This document shows positions 6,352 through 13,249 of a stretch of DNA of 13,947 nucleotides, in pieces; positions within the stretch are counted from its first letter, which is position 1, and every line of letters starts with the position of its first letter. A program made the position numbers and the translations under genes. Source of the DNA: an uncultured beta proteobacterium. Lineage in GTDB: Bacteria; Pseudomonadota; Gammaproteobacteria; Burkholderiales; Burkholderiaceae_C. Location: NCBI GenBank assembly GCA_903859265.1, contig CAIOLZ010000372.1, positions 1-13,947 on the forward strand, written 5' to 3'. Below the pieces are notes generated by a model, which was not told where the DNA came from, did not search any database, and worked only from the letters and a program-made list of their open reading frames with translations.

Positions 6352-8345
6352 AGTAGGTTCTCTTGTGACTTTTGCGGGGCGAGCTTGACGGTCACTTCGA
6401 CCGTGGTTCCCCTTCCCTCGTGGCTGAGGATTTGAAAATTCGCGCCGTTTGCGCTGCAGCGCTCACGCATACCGACCACACCGATTCCGTCCTGCCGTGG
6501 CGCAAGAGCAAATCCCTTGCCGTCATCACGTATGGTCAGCTGCAAGGTGTCGCCGTCGGTTATCAGCCCGATGTGAACGCTGCTCGCATTCGCATGCCGC
6601 ACGACGTTGGTCAGGGACTCCTGAACGATACGAAACAAGGCTGTAGCCAGTTTTTCGTCCTTGACCAGATCAGCCGCAGGCAAATGCAGTTCAATCTTCA
6701 GGTTGCTGTATTTGGCGAATTCCGAGGTTTGCCATGTCAGCGCCTGCCCGAAGTCCAGGTCATCCAAAACGCGCGGCCGCATCTCTGCGGCGATACGCCG
6801 TACCGAGGTAATCGCGGTGTCGAGTTGCTGGCGCATTTCCTCAAGATGGTGCAAGGCCGTGGTGCGCCCCTTCCTCATGCGGCTGTTCAACCAGGAGAGG
6901 CTGAGCTTCAGGCCGGTGAGTTGCTGGCTCAGGTCATCGTGCAACTCACCCGAGATGCGTTTGCGCTCCTGCTCGCGAACCTCCTGTTGAGAAGCAGCCA
7001 GTGCCCGCAACTGCATATTGGCCTGGTGTAAATCAGCCTCTATACGGCGCTGCTCGGTCACGTCCCGAAAAACCAAGGTGGTCTGCGTAGTACCCGCGAT
7101 TTGGGTATGCGCCAGCGTGGATTCAATGGGGAATTCGGAACCATCGGCGCGGAACCCTGTAATGTTCATGTGCGACTGCATGGACACCGGAGTGCTCTGC
7201 ACCTCATGGCGGGCGGGTATGAGGATTTCCATCGATTGCCCCAGAACCTGTGCGGCACTGCGCTCGAACATTTCCTCGGCCGCAGGATTAAACAGAACGA
7301 TGCAATCGTCACCATCAAAGGCAACGATGGCATCCATGGCGGCGTTGATGGTGTGCTGGTACCGGTCATTGGCAGCGTCCAGGGCCGAGCTCAGCGCTGC
7401 TTTGCGTTTGAGCTTTTCTGCCAGGAAAAAAGCCACCAAGGTGGTAAAGATGCACACCAGCAAGGCACCAAGCCCGATGGGGATGGCGGTCTCACGCCAG
7501 GAGGCAAGACTCAAGTCCACGTCATCGGTGACACCGATTAACAGGGGGAAGCCGGCCAGCCGCCCCAACGTAAACCACTCCCGCACCCCATTGCCGCTGC
7601 GGTGTTCGATGTTGCGAATTTCATGGTCGGCACTGGGCAGGATTTCATGCGTCAGTTCTGGCACTTGGGTGCCTATCAGGTTCTCGCGATGTGGCAGGCT
7701 GGCGACCAGTGTTCCATCAGCCAGATAAATGCCAATGGGACGTGCATAGTCAATTTGCATGGCACTGTACGTCTGTTCAAAATCGGCGATGTCCATACTC
7801 GCAACCACGACACCGCGTAGGCTGCCGTCTGCTTCATAGAGAGGTCGCGAAATGTTCAGAGTCCAAGCGTTGTCCAGACGGCTGCGCACCGGCTTGTTAA
7901 TGAACAGGCGATCCGTGTGCCCTTGCAGAAATACATTGAAATAGGTGCGGTCCTGCACTGATGTGTTCAGTGGTGAGTCCGGGCGGGATGAATTGATCAG
8001 AGTGCCCTTGCTATCCACAATAAAAAGTGAGCGCAAATGGCGCAAACCAGAGACCCGCGAGCTGAGCAACAAACTGACCGGCCCACTATCGAGCGCGATA
8101 TTTCTACCGAACGACGTCATCAGTCGCTCTTGAACCCCCTGCAGTATCAGGTCAACGCTGGAGAGGCTTTGCTCGGTCTGTGCTATCAGCATGCGGGCAA
8201 CGCTCGTGGTTTCCAGCTTGGCGTGATTGAGTTCCCGTTCGCGTAAATTCCACAGCAGGAAGCTCACCGACATGGCTATCGCTACGATGGTGAGCGCCGC
8301 CAATAGCGCCACATATTTGACCGAGCGTAAAGACGTTGATTCCAT
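6348..8345 (-). CDS. Membrane sensor histidine kinase: cache, PAS, HisKA_3, HATPase
   Basis: 665 residues. Membrane segment 1 (about 11-33) and segment 2 (about 286-308) enclose a periplasmic cache-type sensor with LFIVDSKGTLINSS, FNVFLQGHTDRLFI and a repeated GIYLADGTLVAS half. A PAS domain follows at ~325-435 (INAAMDAIVAFDGDDCIVLFNPAAEEMFE). The HisKA_3 phosphorylation site is H469 in RKRISGELHDDLSQQ. The ATPase domain has its N box around N580 (FRIVQESLTNVVRHA), G box DDGKGF at 607-612, and GIGVVGMRER. This is a NarX/UhpB-like kinase architecture with an outside ligand input plus a cytoplasmic PAS that may read redox state or a small molecule. No PAS heme or flavin residues can be called. 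The upstream ribosome site is weak (no clear GGAG before 8345), but the membrane segment directly follows this start. The gene overlaps its regulator by four bases. Confidence 0.93.
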   Translation of the reverse strand: MESTSLRSVKYVALLAALTIVAIAMSVSFLLWNLRERELNHAKLETTSVARMLIAQTEQSLSSVDLILQGVQERLMTSFGRNIALDSGPVSLLLSSRVSGLRHLRSLFIVDSKGTLINSSRPDSPLNTSVQDRTYFNVFLQGHTDRLFINKPVRSRLDNAWTLNISRPLYEADGSLRGVVVASMDIADFEQTYSAMQIDYARPIGIYLADGTLVASLPHRENLIGTQVPELTHEILPSADHEIRNIEHRSGNGVREWFTLGRLAGFPLLIGVTDDVDLSLASWRETAIPIGLGALLVCIFTTLVAFFLAEKLKRKAALSSALDAANDRYQHTINAAMDAIVAFDGDDCIVLFNPAAEEMFERSAAQVLGQSMEILIPARHEVQSTPVSMQSHMNITGFRADGSEFPIESTLAHTQIAGTTQTTLVFRDVTEQRRIEADLHQANMQLRALAASQQEVREQERKRISGELHDDLSQQLTGLKLSLSWLNSRMRKGRTTALHHLEEMRQQLDTAITSVRRIAAEMRPRVLDDLDFGQALTWQTSEFAKYSNLKIELHLPAADLVKDEKLATALFRIVQESLTNVVRHANASSVHIGLITDGDTLQLTIRDDGKGFALAPRQDGIGVVGMRERCSANGANFQILSHEGRGTTVEVTVKLAPQKSQENLL

Positions 8346-8402
8346 GTGCTGATTGGAAAACGGGCCAAGTCCACACTACTTGCGCTAGGTCACATAGTGA
8401 GC

Positions 8403-8419
8403 GATTTGCTGCGCAAATC
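8403..8419. promoter_or_regulatory. Dyad GATTTGC-TGC-GCAAATC upstream of the kinase gene
   Basis: A perfect 7-bp inverted repeat with a 3-base centre lies about 60 bp before the kinase start, inside the 115-bp stretch between that start and the right-hand element. It may be an operator or a leader hairpin. No promoter boxes could be assigned with confidence in this stretch. Confidence 0.35.
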
Positions 8420-8460
8420 AGGCGAGATGGTATTCCCCGTACAGTCGGTCTCCAATCGGT

Positions 8461-8793
8461 CGTACTGGTGCTGTGGCCCTTAATTAGTGCTAGCGGGGGC
8501 GTTAGTGCTGCTAATAGGGGTAGATAAGCCGTCTGCGTTTACGTATTCGATCTCACGGCGGCGAGTCGGAAAAATCTAATGGCCGAAGTAAGCCATTGCG
8601 GTCTTAAAAATTCTGAATTCCACATTAGCAAGATGACTGGACACGACAAGTCCGAAGTGTTGCCGCGCGGCAACGACCGGAATTTAGGTCAAATACCCGG
8701 CAAAGCCTTTATCCATGAGGGTTTCAGGCGAAAATCCGCTGGCAACAATTGTGAACACCGCTAGCGCTGATAAAGGGCCACAACACCAGCACG
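8461..8793. mobile_element. Inverted-repeat-bounded MITE-like element, right copy (~333 bp)
   Basis: The left end, CGTACTGGTGCTGTGGCCCT from 8461, matches the inverted right end, CGTGCTGGTGTTGTGGCCCT read from 8793 on the minus strand. The match continues through TAGYGCTAGCGG, so the terminal repeats are about 36 bp with a handful of mismatches. The interior carries no gene I can support. The 8612-8787 part is an inverted, diverged copy of 582-777. GGT occurs directly outside both ends, a possible but weak 3-bp target duplication. The termini do not begin with the GGGG typical of Tn3-family 38-bp repeats, so the family is left open. Confidence 0.6.
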
Positions 8794-8887
8794 GGTGAGG
8801 TAAGCAAACTCACTAACGACATGTGGGCGATCACCGGATGACCACGCATGTCGTAGTGGATCTCAGCAGCAGCAACGCAAACTCCGA

Positions 8888-9763
8888 TTAAGCCACCGGG
8901 TTTTGAATCTCCCCGATTCCGTCAATGGATATGCGCACCACATCGCCTGATTGAAGGTATTTGGGAGGTGTAAAACCAATTCCGACACCCACTGGTGTTC
9001 CGGTGGCAATCACATCGCCGGGATACAAGGTGATGCCGGCACTGAGCGTCTCAATCAGTGTCGGAATGTCAAAAATCAGGTCTTTGGTGGATGCGTTTTG
9101 GCGTTCTTCGCCATTGACCCAGCAGCGCACCTGGGTGTCTGCGATGTTGAGTTGTTCGGCGCTTGCCAGCCAGGGTCCCATGGGGCAGAAAGTGTCAAAC
9201 GATTTACCCATATGCCATTGCGAATGGCGGTTCTGCCAGTCCCGCGCTGTGACATCGTTGACGATGGTGTAACCCCAGACATGCTCCATGGCCCGGGCTT
9301 TGCTAATGCCTTTGCCGCCACGCCCGATGATCACTGCTAACTCCGCCTCGTAGTCAATGGCAGTCGAAACGCCCAGGGGCATTTCGATCGCCGCGCCGGT
9401 GGGAATAACGCACTCAGGCACCTTGGTGAAGATAATGGGAAAGCTCGGTATTTCGCCGCCCGACTTGGCGCTGCTGTCAAACCCGCTACGCGCAAATTCT
9501 TTGGCGTGCGCGTGGTAATTTTTACCCACGCAAAAAATATTGCGACGAGGTTTGGGTAAAGGCGCGCGCAGGCTCACCGCGTTCAAAGGCAATGTGGCAA
9601 GAGCCGGCGGCAACGGCTGTCCACTTGCGAGCATTTCCACAATGGGCAATGCGCCCAACTCCCGCAGGGCCGACGGCATGTCAAAAGGTGCGACGCTCTG
9701 CAAATCATCGGATACCAATCCGACATGGGGCTGCTGCTGGTACAAAAAGGCTGCGATGCGCAT
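8888..9763 (-). CDS. Fumarylacetoacetate hydrolase-family protein
   Basis: The 291-residue protein has the FAH catalytic domain from about residue 72 on: FCVGKNYHAHAKE near 77-89, the metal-binding acidic set E139 and E141 in IDYEAELAVIIGRGGKGI and D170 in NDVTARDWQ, then GKSFDTFCPMGPWL and the closing GDVIATGTPVGVG and SGDVVRISIDGIGEI motifs. Members cleave or decarboxylate C-C bonds in beta-keto acids (for example acylpyruvases, oxaloacetate decarboxylase-like enzymes, 2-hydroxyhepta-diene-dioate isomerase-like enzymes). The exact substrate cannot be read here. Start 9763 gives the usual N-terminus MRIAAFLYQ. It is divergent from a run of binding-protein genes 70 bp away, which suggests uptake and breakdown of the same carboxylate or aromatic acid. 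Confidence 0.9.
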   Translation of the reverse strand: MRIAAFLYQQQPHVGLVSDDLQSVAPFDMPSALRELGALPIVEMLASGQPLPPALATLPLNAVSLRAPLPKPRRNIFCVGKNYHAHAKEFARSGFDSSAKSGGEIPSFPIIFTKVPECVIPTGAAIEMPLGVSTAIDYEAELAVIIGRGGKGISKARAMEHVWGYTIVNDVTARDWQNRHSQWHMGKSFDTFCPMGPWLASAEQLNIADTQVRCWVNGEERQNASTKDLIFDIPTLIETLSAGITLYPGDVIATGTPVGVGIGFTPPKYLQSGDVVRISIDGIGEIQNPVA

Positions 9764-9833
9764 TGGTAATTTCCGTGGCTAAAAGTGGATCAACTGCACA
9801 TGGTAAAGTGATTTTCAAATAAGAGGAGACACC
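9764..9833. promoter_or_regulatory. Divergent intergenic region between the FAH gene and binding-protein operon
   Basis: These 70 bp must hold both promoters if the two units are separately transcribed. AAGAGGAGA at about 9820-9829 is a strong ribosome site for the ATG at 9834. The FAH side has only a weak GGAA before its start. No convincing -35/-10 pair or regulator dyad was seen. Confidence 0.4.
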
Positions 9834-10826
9834 ATGAAGAGATGCGGCACCACTTCGCCGGCGCTTTGGGTTTGTGCGCTTTTTCTTGCCATCATGAGCA
9901 TGGCAACGGTCCACGCCCAAACCCCTGCATACCCTGTTCGGCCGATCACGATGGTGGTGCCATTTCCGCCCGGCGGGCTGGCTGACACTGTCGCACGCCC
10001 GGTGGCCGAGGCTATGGGCCGAGAGCTGGGTCAAACCGTCGTGATCGAAAACAAGGCCGGTGCCGGTGGTGGTATTGGCATGGGCATGGCAGCCAAATCC
10101 AAGCCCGATGGTTACACCGTCCTGATGGCGCTCTCGTCATTTTCTGTTCTCCCAGAGGCCGACACCTTGCTGGGCCGCTCACCCATGTACGCAATCGGCG
10201 ATCTGCGTCCGCTGGCGCGTTTTACCGCGGACCCCACGGTACTGGCGGTTCGTGCGGACGCCCCTTGGAAGACGGTGAAAGATTTTGTGGATGATGCGCG
10301 TAAACGACCCGGAGCGATCAACTTCGGATCGTCCGGAAACTACGGCACCATGCACGTGCCCATGGAGATGCTGGCGCAAAACAGCGGGGTGCGTTTGATG
10401 CACATTCCCTACACCGGAGCGGGCCCTGCCGTATTGGCATTGCTCAGTGGCCAGGTTGACGCTTTGTCCACGGGACCGGCAACGGTTTTGCAACAAGTGA
10501 AGGCGGGCAAGATTCGGATATTGGGACATTGGGGTCAAAGCCGGTTGGAGGCGTTTCCGGAAGTACCCAGCCTGAAGGAGCAGGGATTCAATGTTGAATA
10601 CGCCCAATGGTCGGGAATGTTTATTCCCAGCGGCACACCGGAGCCCATTGCACAACGATTGCGCGCCGCCGCGCGCGCAGCGGCCAACGATGCGAAAGTG
10701 CGCGAGGCCATTCACAGTGCCGGCAGCCCCGTTTTGTACCTCGATAGCCCGGACTTCGAAAAATATGTGCAGGAAGACGTGAAGCGGATGGCGGACGTGG
10801 TTCGGCGCATTGGCAAAGTGGAATAG
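9834..10826 (+). CDS. Bug/TctC-family periplasmic solute-binding protein (first of pair)
   Basis: The 330-residue precursor has a signal peptide ending VHA at ~28, then the family opening YPVRPITMVVPFPPGGLADTVAR (shown in part: VVPFPPGG, D, AR). Further family marks are VIENKAGAGGGIG, PDGYTVLM, the INFGSSGNYGTMHVPMEML and MHIPYTGAGPAVLALLSGQVDAL segments and the FPEVPSLKEQGF motif. Bug proteins bind carboxylates in the periplasm; a few work with TctAB membrane partners and many are orphans. None of those partners is seen here. A strong AAGAGGAGA site precedes the start. The second family member follows after 14 bp, so the two are co-transcribed. Confidence 0.93.
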   Translation: MKRCGTTSPALWVCALFLAIMSMATVHAQTPAYPVRPITMVVPFPPGGLADTVARPVAEAMGRELGQTVVIENKAGAGGGIGMGMAAKSKPDGYTVLMALSSFSVLPEADTLLGRSPMYAIGDLRPLARFTADPTVLAVRADAPWKTVKDFVDDARKRPGAINFGSSGNYGTMHVPMEMLAQNSGVRLMHIPYTGAGPAVLALLSGQVDALSTGPATVLQQVKAGKIRILGHWGQSRLEAFPEVPSLKEQGFNVEYAQWSGMFIPSGTPEPIAQRLRAAARAAANDAKVREAIHSAGSPVLYLDSPDFEKYVQEDVKRMADVVRRIGKVE

Positions 10827-10840
10827 CCGGAATACAAACC

Positions 10841-11821
10841 ATGCCTATCAATTTGCAAAGGCAACTTCAGAGCGCAGCCGTGGCCCTCTGCGCTTTGGTT
10901 GTTTGTGCCACAGGCAGAGCGCAGTCCTATCCAACACACCAAGTGCGCATCGTCGTGCCTTTTGCCGCTGGTGGCCCTGCGGACATTTTCGCCCGTTTCA
11001 TAGGGCGGCGAATGGCGGAAATGTTGGGGCAGCCGTTTGTGATCGATAACAAGCCGGGTGCGGGTTCCGTGATCGGAACCGATGCGGTCGCCAAGTCTGT
11101 GGCCGATGGTTATACGTTGCTGCTCATGTCCAACAGCCAAACAGTCAATGAGACCCTGATTCCCAATAAGCCATATTCGCTGATGCGTGACTTCGTGGCA
11201 GTCGCTCCGATTAACTATTCCGATTTGGTGCTAGTCGTCAATCCCGGGACCGGTATTCAAAATGCGGCGGACCTGATCAAGCGTGCGCAAGCGCAGCCTG
11301 GAAAGCTCAATTACGCATCCTCCGGTCCGGGAACTCCTTACCACATGGCAGCTGAGCTGTTCAAAAGCATGGCCAAAATCGATATGGTGCACATCCCGTA
11401 CAAAGGAAGTTCCGGTGCCCGCAACGACGTTTTGGGTGGACAGGTCGACATGATGTTTGATGCCGTCACCACCATGGCCGACCAGATCAAAAGCGGCAAA
11501 GTGCGGGCTATCGGCACCAGTGGCAAGCAGCGCTCCGAAGTGCTGCCCGATGTACCCACGTTGAATGAGGCTGGCATAACCGGCTATGAGTCAACGATTT
11601 GGCTGGGCTTGTTGGCCCCCAAGGGAACCCCAAAAGTGGTGGTCGACAAGCTCAACGAAGCGGTATCCAAAATCGCCAGCCTGCCGGATGTGCGCCAGTC
11701 TTGGGCAAAACAGGGCGCCGTGCCTTTGGTGATGACACCATCGGCATTTGAAAAATATCTGCAAGACGATGTCAGCAAATGGGCTTCGGTGATCAAATCC
11801 GCCAACATCAAACTCGATTAG
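10841..11821 (+). CDS. Bug/TctC-family periplasmic solute-binding protein (second of pair)
   Basis: The 326-residue precursor has a signal peptide ending GRA at ~27, then YPTHQVRIVVPFAAGG with D and AR in the family positions. VIDNKPGAGSVIGTDAVAKS, ADGYTLLLMS, LNYASSGPGTPYHMAAELF, HIPYKGSSGARNDVLGGQVDMMFD and LPDVPTLNEAGITGYES follow. It clearly differs from its upstream neighbour in sequence, so this is an old paralogous pair and not a recent duplication. It starts 14 bp after the first gene with only a weak CGGAA ribosome site, which fits translational coupling. Tandem orphan Bug proteins are common in Comamonadaceae and Burkholderiales and usually mark carboxylate scavenging or sensing. 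Confidence 0.93.
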   Translation: MPINLQRQLQSAAVALCALVVCATGRAQSYPTHQVRIVVPFAAGGPADIFARFIGRRMAEMLGQPFVIDNKPGAGSVIGTDAVAKSVADGYTLLLMSNSQTVNETLIPNKPYSLMRDFVAVAPINYSDLVLVVNPGTGIQNAADLIKRAQAQPGKLNYASSGPGTPYHMAAELFKSMAKIDMVHIPYKGSSGARNDVLGGQVDMMFDAVTTMADQIKSGKVRAIGTSGKQRSEVLPDVPTLNEAGITGYESTIWLGLLAPKGTPKVVVDKLNEAVSKIASLPDVRQSWAKQGAVPLVMTPSAFEKYLQDDVSKWASVIKSANIKLD

Positions 11822-11831
11822 CCAACATGCC

Positions 11832-12539
11832 ATGAACGCTTTGCATCTATTGAGCGGTGGTGCTGCGCAGGGCTTGGTGCGCGCGCTGCAAACCTCCTTT
11901 GAGGCGGGCAGTGGGTTTTCACTGCAATGCACCTTCAATGCGGTCGGCGCCATACAGCAAAAGATGCTGGACGATGAACCCTGCGACGTATTGATTTTGA
12001 CGCGCTCGCTGATTGAAAAGCTACTGCAAAATGGCAAGGTGGTTTACGGAACCGCTCGTGATCTGGGCGCTGTGAAAACCGGTGTTGCAGTGAAGGCGAG
12101 TGCTCCCCATCCAGCGGTCCATGACGCAGATTCGCTGCGCGCGGCCCTTCGTGCAGCCAGCGCTGTTTATTTGCCGGACCCCCAATTAGCTACAGCCGGC
12201 ATTCACGTGATGAAGATGATCAATGCGTTAGGACTGGCCGATGAATTGGCACAGCGCCTGCGCCCCTATCCCAACGGCAACACGGCGATGACGGCCATGG
12301 CGAAATGCGATGACATGCAGGTGATTGGCTGCACCCAAGTCACTGAAATTCTGATTACCCAAGGCGTCGATTTGGTGGCGGATTTACCCAGAGAATTCGA
12401 ATTGGCAACGGTGTACACCGCCGCAGTGAGTGCTGCTGCCAAGAACCCGAAGGAGGCCGAAGATTTCATCGCACTGCTGGCGCACGATGCGCAGGCCGCC
12501 CTGCGGGTACAAGTGGGGTTCTTGCCCGCGATGCAATAA
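11832..12539 (+). CDS. ModA-like type 2 periplasmic-binding-fold protein without signal peptide
   Basis: The 235 residues have the ModA/extracellular solute-binding pattern: LHLLSGGAAQGLVRAL at the start, FNAVGAIQQKMLDDEPCDVLILT, a GAVKTGVAVKASAPHP strand, YLPDPQLATAGIHVMKMI and a late CTQVTEIL hinge. ModA proteins bind molybdate or other oxyanions, but small ModA-like proteins near catabolic genes have unknown ligands. No signal peptide or lipobox is present, because the fold begins within the first few residues. It may therefore act in the cytoplasm or be mis-started. No better start exists upstream, where the preceding stop lies 10 bp away. It is the last gene of the three-gene run and is probably translationally coupled. 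Confidence 0.8.
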   Translation: MNALHLLSGGAAQGLVRALQTSFEAGSGFSLQCTFNAVGAIQQKMLDDEPCDVLILTRSLIEKLLQNGKVVYGTARDLGAVKTGVAVKASAPHPAVHDADSLRAALRAASAVYLPDPQLATAGIHVMKMINALGLADELAQRLRPYPNGNTAMTAMAKCDDMQVIGCTQVTEILITQGVDLVADLPREFELATVYTAAVSAAAKNPKEAEDFIALLAHDAQAALRVQVGFLPAMQ

Positions 12540-12554
12540 GCGCGTCCAGCGCTT
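12538..12554 (+). terminator. Hairpin just after the binding-protein operon
   Basis: AAGCGC (12538-12543) and GCGCTT (12549-12554) form a perfect 6-bp stem around GTCCA, starting inside the TAA stop codon. Position suits the end of the plus-strand operon. The tail is TTGTTAC rather than a clean T run, so it would be a weak intrinsic terminator. Nothing else is identified between 12555 and 12613. Confidence 0.4.
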
Positions 12555-12613
12555 GTTACACCTGATCCAATACGACTCTCCACAGAGGTCTTTAATCCCC
12601 AAAAAAAGGCCCT

Positions 12614-12952
12614 AGCATCCATCTAGATGACTTTGGAACCGGTTATTCCTCTCTTTCACGGCTAAAGGACCTACCTTTAACCGTGCTGAAGCTGGACAGA
12701 ATTTTTGTTCAGGATATAGCTAACGCGTCTAGGGGACAGAAACTTCTGAGAGCCATGATCCATTTGGCGCGAGAGTTGGATTTGCAAGTCGTTGCTGAAG
12801 GTGTTGAGACTAAGGAGCAGGCCAATTTTCTGAAAGTCCATGGGGTTGAATACGCACAGGGTTGGCTATATGCGCGGGCGATGCCAAGCGACGACTTACT
12901 GCAATGGTATTCGGCCAATAAAAAATCTGACAACGTTACGTTGTCAGATTAG
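12614..12952 (+). pseudogene. 3' remnant of an EAL-domain (cyclic-di-GMP phosphodiesterase) gene
   Basis: From 12614 the frame reads SIHLDDFGTGYSSLSRLKDL, then LKLDRIFVQDI, ARELDLQVVAEGVETKEQANFL and VEYAQGWLYARAMPSDDL. These are the second half of an EAL domain, with the DDFGTGYSS loop, the lysine of K.D, the EGVE glutamate and the QG motif kept. The first half, including the EAL motif and its metal ligands, is missing. An in-frame TAA lies at 12593-12595, just upstream, and no start codon with a ribosome site precedes the conserved part (a GTG at 12683 is internal). It is therefore a decayed end of a once larger protein, probably GGDEF-EAL, and is expected to be inactive. It could be the truncated right edge of a lost segment between the operon and the ATP-grasp gene. 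Confidence 0.8.
12920..12950 (-). terminator. Intrinsic terminator reading leftward, overlapping the EAL remnant's end
   Basis: AATCTGACAAC (12924-12934) and GTTGTCAGATT (12940-12950) form a perfect 11-bp stem around five bases. On the minus strand the stem runs straight into six T (12925-12920), a textbook intrinsic terminator. It would stop transcripts coming from the minus-strand ATP-grasp gene about 300 bp away. The same bases encode the last residues (SDNVTLS) of the EAL remnant on the other strand. Confidence 0.75.
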
Positions 12953-12973
12953 TAGTAAATTATTTCTTTGAAA

Positions 12974-13243
12974 TTAACGCGCGATAGGCTGGTAACTGCG
13001 CTTTTTTTGGGCCATATTAACGTCGGCTACCAGCCCTATTCCGGTGGCAGCTTCGCCGCGGAAATTGTCGGTCGCGAACAGCCGGTTAAGGGGAGTCCAC
13101 TGCATAACCTCAAAAGAGCCGGTCATGAACTTCACATAGTACGTTGGCCGAGATTTCGGCGCTTACCGGCTGGTCAAATTCCAGAACCTTTGACGTCGTA
13201 CTTCGCGCACTGCGACCAAAACCGAGCCAGCGAAGAGTGCCAT
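12974..13243 (-). other. Gap between the EAL remnant and the ATP-grasp gene; possible decayed reading frame
   Basis: No gene is recognised here. On the minus strand the frame of the ATP-grasp gene continues past its TAG (13252-13250) into an ATG at 13243 (MALFAGSVLVAVREV), a TAA at 13165-13163, and then 62 further open codons (YYVKFMTGSFEVMQWTPLNR...) to a TAA at 12976-12974. A plus-strand frame (12968-13324) is also open across it, so openness alone is weak evidence. It may be a decayed small downstream gene or nothing. The true intergenic space is about 300 bp. Confidence 0.2.
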
Positions 13244-13249
13244 CAGAAC

